NCBI RefSeq assembly: GCF_003052605.1
Contig: NZ_QASO01000037.1
Coordinates: 1-64,000, forward strand
DNA: 64,000 bases
Reading direction: 5' to 3'
DNA from: Ectopseudomonas oleovorans
GTDB taxonomy: Bacteria > Pseudomonadota > Gammaproteobacteria > Pseudomonadales > Pseudomonadaceae
Below, one piece after another: positions 59,305 to 64,000 of the stretch. The stretch's first letter is position 1, and each line of letters begins with the position of its first letter. The notes below the pieces were generated by a model that ran no database searches, was not told the DNA's origin, and saw only the letters and a list, made by a program, of their open reading frames with translations. The position numbers and the translations under genes were made by a program.

Positions 59305-60429
59305 TCAACTGCCATCCTGCGCCAGTTCTTGGCGTTCACCTTGGTGGAGCAGGCGATAGACCTGGTTGCGGATAAGGTTGGCATCCTCGTCGGTCAGAGT
59401 CCGCTCCAAGTGTCGAAGGGTCAGTTGCAGCAGGATATTCTTCTGCCCTGGCTTCATTCCCATGCGTTGATGGGCCGACGCCGGTAGATCCTCGAAAGCC
59501 GTTTCCGCCTTGATCAGCAGAGCTTCAATGCTCTCCGCTTCGGGCAACCGTTCGCGGACCATGTCGCCGATAAGTTCTTCGTTAATCCAAGTATCGACGC
59601 AGAGAGATAGGTCCCGACGAATGGCAGGCATCGCAGATACCGGCCTGTAGGTATCCAGGTCATTCATCTGCGTGCGCACGCGCGGGTCTTCACTTCGCAG
59701 GAGCCGAATATCGGGGATCCGCTTGCGCAGCATCAGCAACCGATCGAGCCCCAGGCCCATGGCCAAACCAGTATGGCCAGTAAGGCCCGCTTGGTTCAGT
59801 ATCCCGCGTGCCGCTAGGCCGCACTCACCAACCTCAATCCATTCATCCCGCCAGCGAACGTCGATTTGTATCCCTTGCTCGGTGTAAGGGTGAGGCGACG
59901 CTAGGGTGCGCCACTCCAGGCCGGGCACGGCGGCGGCCATGACCACCGAAACCATTTGCTGTAACTCGGATACCGACATCTCCGATCCTTGGGCAGCGTC
60001 CACTAGGCGCCAGAGGTCCAACTGGTGCGGTTCGCCACAGTGCAAGCGGTCGATGCTGTCGCGCCGATAGACTAGTCCCGGTAAGAGCAGCAACAAGTCA
60101 TCGGGTGGGTCCAAGCTCAGTCCGTCCAGCAGATCGGGAATGGCCGCCGACGTCTGGGTGCGCAGGATATAACCATCGGCGACGTAGCGTGTGTAGCGAG
60201 CGTCCCGCGCTGCACCTTCCGGTGGATAGCCCAAACGGTCGTAGTTGTTAGTAATTGGCACAACAGAGCCGCTGCGAATCATGAGCTGCCTGCAGCGCCA
60301 TTGCTTGGTGAGTGCTTGTCTGATTTCCTGCAGCAGCAACTGCATGGCATGCGTACCCTGGCGCGGATTGGTCAGGTCCGCAAGGTTGAGGGCGGAGCAT
60401 AGTGCTTCGGAGGATAACAACGTAGACAT
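59305..60429 (-). CDS. Single-chain phenylalanyl-tRNA synthetase-like protein
   Basis: A 374-residue class II aminoacyl-tRNA synthetase-like protein. The catalytic core resembles PheS: LRTQTSAAIPDLL near 93, GLVYRRDSIDRLHCGEPHQLD (motif 2) near 118-138, WIEVGECGLAARGILNQAG and GLAMGLGLDRLLMLRKRIPDIRLLRSEDPR (motif 3) near 220-255. The C-terminal ~95 residues (YRPVSAMPAIRRDLSLCVDTWINEELIGDMV) match the FDX-ACB anticodon-binding domain normally on PheT. This single-chain layout is that of mitochondrial PheRS. It lies in a transposon, downstream of a strong promoter and an attenuator. It could charge tRNA-Phe when host PheRS is inhibited, or aminoacylate something else. Confidence 0.82.
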   Translation of the reverse strand: MSTLLSSEALCSALNLADLTNPRQGTHAMQLLLQEIRQALTKQWRCRQLMIRSGSVVPITNNYDRLGYPPEGAARDARYTRYVADGYILRTQTSAAIPDLLDGLSLDPPDDLLLLLPGLVYRRDSIDRLHCGEPHQLDLWRLVDAAQGSEMSVSELQQMVSVVMAAAVPGLEWRTLASPHPYTEQGIQIDVRWRDEWIEVGECGLAARGILNQAGLTGHTGLAMGLGLDRLLMLRKRIPDIRLLRSEDPRVRTQMNDLDTYRPVSAMPAIRRDLSLCVDTWINEELIGDMVRERLPEAESIEALLIKAETAFEDLPASAHQRMGMKPGQKNILLQLTLRHLERTLTDEDANLIRNQVYRLLHQGERQELAQDGS

Positions 60430-60511
60430 TTTCTGATTTCTCCAGGATGTAGGTACCGGCGGAAAAATCAGGCGTTACTCATCAAACTCTCGATGAATGG
60501 GAGGCCGCCTG

Positions 60512-60554
60512 AAAGCAAAAACCCCCGGGATCTGGCCCGGGGGTTCCGCTTTCA
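60512..60554 (-). terminator. Attenuator terminator upstream of the PheRS-like gene
   Basis: On the minus strand AACCCCCGGG (60546-60537) pairs with CCCGGGGGTT (60530-60521) around a six-base loop, with an outer GAAAGC/GCTTTC pair and a TTTTT run. An upstream segment ACCCCCGGGATC (60602-60591) is perfectly complementary to GATCCCGGGGGT (60533-60522), so it can form a competing antiterminator. Confidence 0.75.
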
Positions 60555-60567
60555 GAGGTGTACAATT

Positions 60568-60645
60568 CACCGCCCGCCGATGCCGTAAGGATCCCGGGGG
60601 TGCATAAATCGCGGAGTGAGGCGAACTGCCAAATATGAAATCATG
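60568..60645 (-). CDS. Putative 25-residue leader peptide
   Basis: A short frame from ATG at 60645 encodes MISYLAVRLTPRFMHPRDPYGIGGR and stops between antiterminator and terminator segments. The predicted transcription start lies at or next to the ATG, so it would be leaderless. It has only one Phe codon, so it is not a classic Phe-rich leader. It could be a chance frame. The antiterminator segment overlaps codons 15-19 (H-P-R-D). Confidence 0.35.
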
Positions 60646-60652
60646 GTCGCGA

Positions 60653-60681
60653 GCCTAGCATGGGCGTTTCTGCCTTGTCAA
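60653..60681 (-). promoter_or_regulatory. Sigma-70 promoter for the PheRS-like gene
   Basis: On the minus strand TTGACA (60681-60676), a 17-base spacer, and TAGGCT (60658-60653). The -35 is a perfect consensus. Transcription should start near 60646, directly ahead of the leader and attenuator. Confidence 0.75.
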
Positions 60682-60927
60682 AGCCTGCCCCAGGCAGAAG
60701 GGCACGTGCCACAGTGCTCACCAGCGGGTCTCCAGCAAGGCGAGCGGCATAGCCAAGCTGTCGCCCAGCGACGTGCGCTGCCACGGATCATCAGGACAGG
60801 CCACTGCCCCGCATCGCCCTCGAGCATGTGATTCTCCCAGAGATCCCTGTCTTACCGCGACTCTCAGATGATGCCGTCGAGAGGATGGCGGCTCGGCCCC
60901 TGCTCGTCGGATCGGATCCACCGCTTA

Positions 60928-61039
60928 TTAACCCGGCAATTTAACAGGGCAAGTAGCGATCAATCTTTATATCCATAAGTCATTGAATTTAATGGTTTTT
61001 TGTGAGTGCTTGAGATGTGCTATTTGATTGCCGCGTTAA
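60928..61039. mobile_element. 112 bp MITE, copy 1
   Basis: Ends TTAACCCGGCAATTTAAC and, inward from the other side, TTAACGCGGCAATCAAAT are inverted repeats. TA dinucleotides at 60926-60927 and 61040-61041 are the target duplication, as for IS630/Tc1-mariner. There is no coding capacity. An identical copy lies at 61335-61446. This copy sits inside the ISL3-family transposon, 127 bases from its right end. Confidence 0.88.
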
Positions 61040-61174
61040 TATCAGGATACCCTCAATTTCGATCAAGTGAACATACTGAGCAAGCTATCTACCAGTTAAT
61101 CCGTTGTGAGTTTCACTTGTCGTTTATCTTCCAATCGCGCATAACAACCAGGAAATCCGGATACCCGTTTTTCG

Positions 61175-61334
61175 CAAAGGCGGTCTTGAACGTATCCAGC
61201 TGGGTCTCGAAGTTCGTGATATCGATGTTTTGCGCCTTCACGAGTGCTAGTTCCGATTTGTACTTGAGCGAATTCATCGCCGCATTTCGCAGTAGCGTGA
61301 TGATGGGAATGAAAAATTGCGGCCGAACAATGTA
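61175..61334 (-). pseudogene. DUF2130 gene, middle fragment
   Basis: Between the transposon duplicate and the second MITE, the minus strand reads IVRPQFFIPIITLLRNAAMN, then SLKYKSELALVKAQNIDITN, FETQLDTFKTAFAKN, the conserved region just before the C-terminal fragment. It joins in frame on both sides once the insertions and their duplicates are removed. Confidence 0.88.
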
Positions 61335-61446
61335 TTAACCCGGCAATTTAACAGGGCAAGTAGCGATCAATCTTTATATCCATAAGTCATTGAATTTAAT
61401 GGTTTTTTGTGAGTGCTTGAGATGTGCTATTTGATTGCCGCGTTAA
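61335..61446. mobile_element. 112 bp MITE, copy 2
   Basis: Identical over all 112 bases to the copy at 60928-61039, with TA duplicated at 61333-61334 and 61447-61448. It interrupts the DUF2130 gene after the codons for HPKMY. Identity of the two copies indicates recent movement. Confidence 0.88.
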
Positions 61447-62352
61447 TACATCTTCGGGTGGCGGTGGGACACATCAATGATCCCAGTGTTATATAACTCA
61501 CTGTCCGGTTCGAGTAGAGAAACTAGCACCGCATACTCACAGCCCTTCTCGATTCGATCCTTGTCGAGCTCCTTCAGGAAGTCTTCGTTCTTCTTCTTAG
61601 TGGCAGTTTCGTCATTCTCGTTCTTCATCTCGAACATGATCGAGACGATCTCGGTTCCACCTTCATCCGAATCGCGAAAAATATAATCTCCCTTGCTGCC
61701 GCTGCGCACATCATTGTCCTTCTCGAAATACGCCCTCGGAAATGCGGTGGCACGAATTCGATTGAACTCGGTCTCGCAATGTTGCTCAAGAGTTTCGCCC
61801 ACCATCTTGGTCGACAGTCGCGCCTTCATGTCCCGTAGCCGCTCGATTGCGTCATCGCGATCCTTGATCTGCGTCTCGTACTTTTCTTTCAAAGATTTCT
61901 CGGCGAGATGCTTTTCAAGTTCTATTCGCTGCAAGCCGCTCTTCAATTCGTCACGTTCTTTCTCGACCGTGCCGACTGCTTCGGAAATCGCGAGCTTCTT
62001 TTCTATGACAAAGGCGTCAAGCTTCGCCTTGAGTTCCTGTATCTCCGACTCCTTCGCTGCAGCAGTTTTTTGCACCTCGCTCATGAGCGTGACCTCTGCC
62101 AGCTTGGATATGGCATGCTTATCACGCTTCGCTTGTTCCAATTCATTTGCAAGCGTGTCACGCTCCTTTTCCACCGCACTCAAAGCCTCAGCCACGGCAA
62201 GTTGCCGCGCAACCTCGCCAGCATCAAGCCTAACCTTCAGCTCCTGAATCTCAGCGTCCTTGGCAGACGAGGTCTTCTGCAATTCGTTGGCAATCTTGGC
62301 TTCAGCTAGTTCGATCGCATTGCGCTTTTCCTGCTCGGCCAACTCTAGGGAA
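61447..62352 (-). pseudogene. DUF2130 gene, N-terminal and central part (5' end missing)
   Basis: Encodes about 300 residues of a DUF2130 protein: a long coiled coil (LELAEQEKRNAIELAEAKIANELQK, repeated three times with variations) and the conserved catalytic-looking domain FNRIRATAFPRAYFEKDNDVRSGSKGDYIFRD, IVSIMFEMKNENDETATKKK, FLKELDKDRIEKGCEYAVLVSLLE. The E...K motif and the D of GDYIF suggest a nuclease-like fold. The first ~35-40 residues typical of the family (a CPHCGK zinc element) are missing; sequence changes abruptly near 62350. Confidence 0.85.
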
Positions 62353-62790
62353 TTTCTGAAAAAACTCTTCAGCCTTAAAAAACAAAAATATGCGCAGATA
62401 AAAATATCACCCCTGCCTGACGACTTGCTGGATAAATTGATAAAGGCAGGCTGTACCATTCCAAAACAGTGCTACGGCAATTGCTTATCCGCAGTAACCA
62501 ACCATCTCCTAGCTGAAAAATATGTACTTTGCTTTGCCGAGATAAAAAGCGGAGAAAAATTGGGCCACGCCGTAATCAAGCTGAAAGACAAATACTACGA
62601 TCCAACTTTAGAAATTCAGAATCAAAAGCCGATAAGGTACTGGCTTCATACCGAGTTCTCCAAGAGTGAATTGCGCGATTTTGTGAAAGAACAACACAAA
62701 CATACAGTTCCCAAAGATGGAAAAATCGAAGTATATCCGCCAGCCTTACGGGAAGATGGCACGATTGTGTGCGAAGAAATAAATTCGTAA
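62350..62790 (+). CDS. Truncated integron-cassette gene of unknown function
   Basis: The coding-looking part encodes about 145 residues (FLKKLFSLKKQKYAQIKISP, LPDDLLDKLIKAGCTIPKQCYGNCLSAVTNHLL, YPPALREDGTIVCEEINS) in AT-rich DNA unlike the ICE. The frame is open further left only because it runs antisense to the DUF2130 remnant. No good start is seen, so the true 5' end was probably lost at the junction near 62350. It ends three bases before an attC site, as cassette genes do. NCLSAVTNHL and GHAVIKLKDKYYDPTLEI suggest a papain-like C...H pattern. Confidence 0.6.
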   Translation, partial: EFLKKLFSLKKQKYAQIKISPLPDDLLDKLIKAGCTIPKQCYGNCLSAVTNHLLAEKYVLCFAEIKSGEKLGHAVIKLKDKYYDPTLEIQNQKPIRYWLHTEFSKSELRDFVKEQHKHTVPKDGKIEVYPPALREDGTIVCEEINS

Positions 62791-62792
62791 AT

Positions 62793-62867
62793 GCCTAACA
62801 AATGGTTCAAATCGTTCGCTTCGCTCACTGGGGGCGGCTAAAGCCGGCCCTTAACCAAAGGTTATGC
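62793..62867 (+). other. attC: Integron attC recombination site
   Basis: The outer boxes GCCTAAC (62793-62799) and GTTATGC (62861-62867) and inner boxes TGGTTCAA and TTAACCA give the paired attC layout, with a mostly palindromic centre (GGCGGCTAAAGCCGGCC). The 75-base length is like attC sites of Pseudomonas chromosomal integrons. It separates two cassette genes on the plus strand. Confidence 0.85.
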
Positions 62868-62887
62868 ATCAGGCGGAATACGAATAA

Positions 62888-63125
62888 GTGACCTCATACA
62901 AGGCTAAGTTCATTTCGGCCATAAAAAACACCCAGGAGCTTGGTTTAGACCCAGGGAAAACACCTATTCCTTGGAGAGAGCGAATTTCAGATAAAAAGGT
63001 TACACAAATACTGCATTTGGCACATGATCTCTTATACGCAAGAGGCATGCGGCAATCATCCGACCTGGCGGAAAATTGCGTCGCGGTACACCTTGATCTT
63101 CAGGGAGCACTGAATCACTACCTAA
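62888..63125 (+). CDS. Second integron-cassette gene, cut by IS5-type insertion
   Basis: GTG start 20 bases after the attC. It encodes about 80 residues (MTSYKAKFISAIKNTQELG, DPGKTPIPWRERISDKKVTQILHLAHDLLYARG, QSSDLAENCVAVHLDLQGALNHYLR). The last two residues and the stop come from the IS5-type end, so the gene is truncated. No function is recognised. AT-rich like the first cassette. Confidence 0.65.
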
Positions 63126-64000
63126 GGAAACTCTGAATTTAACTTCCCGTTTCTGGTGAAATACGTCGATTCCGTTGCCCGAGTATCCCGATGAAGCAGA
63201 TGACCTTCGCTGACGCCGAGTACGCCGGCAAGCGCAAGCAGACCCGCAAGGAGTTGTTCCTGATCGAGATGGATCAGGTGGTGCCGTGGAAGGGATTGAT
63301 CGCTCTGATCGAGCCGCACTATCCCAAGGGTGAAGGTGGCCGTCCGACCTATCCGCTGATGGCGATGTTGCGCGTACATCTGATGCAGAACTGGTTTGGC
63401 TACAGCGATCCGGCCATGGAGGAAGCGCTCTACGAGACGACCATTCTGCGCCAGTTTGCCGGGTTGAGCCTGGAGCGTATTCCTGACGAGACCACCATCC
63501 TCAACTTCCGCCGCTTACTCGAGAAGCACGAGCTGGCTGCTGGCATCCTTGGCGTTATCAACGGTTACCTGGGCGATCGAGGGCTGTCGCTGCGCCAGGG
63601 CACCATCGTCGATGCCACATTGATCCATGCGCCGAGCTCGACCAAGAACAAGGAAGGCAAGCGCGATCCTGAAATGCACCAGGCCAAGAAAGGCAACCAA
63701 TATTACTTCGGCGCCAAGGCGCACATCGGCGTCGACGTTGAGTCAGGTCTGGTGCATCACGTTCACGTCACGGCCGCCAACGTCGCTGACGTGACCCAGG
63801 TCGACAAGTTGCTGCATGGCGAGGAAAACATGGTGGCTGCCGATGCGGGCTATACCGGTGTCGAGAAGCGTAGCGAGCATGAAGGTCGCCAGGTGATCTG
63901 GCAGGTTGCCGCTCGGCGCAGCACGTATGAGAAATATGGCAAGCGCAGCGTCTTGTACAAGGTGCATCGCCGTATCGAGCGGGCCAAGGCACAGACTCGA
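63126..64000 (+). mobile_element. IS5-family element (continues past window)
   Basis: The left end GGAAACTCTGAATTTAAC follows CTAA at 63122-63125, the type of 4-base target site used by IS5 elements. The transposase gene follows 65 bases further. The right end is beyond the window. Confidence 0.8.
63191..64000 (+). CDS. IS5-family transposase (partial)
   Basis: At least 270 residues of an IS5-type DDE transposase: FADAEYAGKRKQTRKELFL start, PTYPLMAMLRVHLMQNWFG, LERIPDETTILNFRRLLE, then GTIVDATLIHAPSSTKNKEG with the first catalytic Asp, FGAKAHIGVDVESGLVHHVHVTAANVADV, and MVAADAGYTGVEKR with the second. The third acidic residue should lie past the window end. ATG at 63191. The gene appears intact as far as visible. 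Confidence 0.92.
   Translation, partial: MKQMTFADAEYAGKRKQTRKELFLIEMDQVVPWKGLIALIEPHYPKGEGGRPTYPLMAMLRVHLMQNWFGYSDPAMEEALYETTILRQFAGLSLERIPDETTILNFRRLLEKHELAAGILGVINGYLGDRGLSLRQGTIVDATLIHAPSSTKNKEGKRDPEMHQAKKGNQYYFGAKAHIGVDVESGLVHHVHVTAANVADVTQVDKLLHGEENMVAADAGYTGVEKRSEHEGRQVIWQVAARRSTYEKYGKRSVLYKVHRRIERAKAQTR

Larger units (their letters stand above)
56787..61166 (-). mobile_element. ISL3-family transposon carrying a PheRS-like gene (4380 bp)
   Basis: Terminal repeats GGGTATCCGGATTAACTGG (left) and GGGTATCCGGATTTCCTGG (right, read inward) match in 17 of 19 bases. The 8-base direct repeat gtttttcg at 56779-56786 and 61167-61174 is a target duplication of the size usual for ISL3. Removing the element restores the DUF2130 frame. 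It contains an ISL3 transposase gene (interrupted), a PheRS-like gene, an IS66-type insertion and one MITE. Backbone without the nested insertions is about 3.3 kb. Confidence 0.93.
4313..64000. mobile_element. ICEclc/PAGI-2/PFGI-1-type integrative conjugative element (right end not reached)
   Basis: A tRNA-Gly-adjacent integrase, a ParA/ParB partition module, ICE replication proteins, Ssb, topoisomerase III, a complete type G conjugation system and a MobH relaxase occur in one collinear block. This is the signature of this ICE family. No attR copy of the tRNA 3' end is visible, so the element extends to or past the window end. It is also possible that the right end was lost through the insertions and rearrangements after 56544. 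Confidence 0.85.

Noticed and set aside
60616..60831. Plus-strand frame opposite the PheRS-like promoter
   Set aside because: No ribosome binding site or family features, and it overlaps a good promoter and leader on the other strand.
1..64000. CRISPR arrays
   Set aside because: No regularly spaced direct repeats of suitable length were seen.

Overview
The window looks like a high-GC Pseudomonas chromosome invaded by an integrative conjugative element (ICE). Bases 1-4312 are core genome: a membrane-bound diguanylate cyclase, a small CWC-type cysteine-rich protein, the 16S rRNA pseudouridine synthase RsuA, a PhaG/RhlA-type acyl transferase typical of Pseudomonas, and a tRNA-Gly(CCC). The tRNA 3' end is the presumed attachment site. 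No second copy of the tRNA 3' end is seen, so the far ICE boundary lies outside the window.

Bases 4313-56543 are an ICE of the PFGI-1/PAGI-2/ICEclc type. After the long tyrosine integrase come a partition and replication module (AlpA, ParA, a small Shi-like protein, ParB, DUF2857, STY4528, PFL_4669, DUF3158, Ssb, topoisomerase III), then a block of poorly known genes (17.6-29.1 kb: DUF3577, DUF932, DUF3275, a DUF6094-like methyltransferase, a SNF2-type helicase and several unrecognised proteins). A Gabija-type defence pair (gajA/gajB) sits next, followed by the type G type IV secretion system (PilL-like lipoprotein to TraG, 33.0-53.2 kb) with the coupling protein TraD and the VirB4-like ATPase. 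A PrlF-YhaV toxin-antitoxin pair and the MobH-type relaxase TraI close the conserved part. Most T4SS genes overlap or abut and read as one long operon.

Bases 56544-64000 are a mobile-element junkyard. A DUF2130 gene convergent with traI is split by a 4380 bp ISL3-family transposon (8 bp target duplication) that carries a phenylalanyl-tRNA-synthetase-like gene behind a strong promoter and an attenuator. The ISL3 transposase is itself split by a 981 bp IS66-family derivative. A 112 bp MITE is present in two identical copies, one inside the ISL3 transposon and one in DUF2130. Beyond an abrupt junction near 62350 lie AT-richer integron cassette remnants with a recognisable attC site, truncated by an IS5-family element that runs off the window.

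The most informative non-coding signals are four copies of a three-stem, covarying leader that fits the radC RNA motif (upstream of the genes at 18215, 20447, 21638 and radC), three copies of a 23 bp palindrome around the replication genes, a large inverted repeat plus AT-rich tract inside the STY4528 replication gene (candidate origin), and the attenuator of the transposon-borne synthetase.
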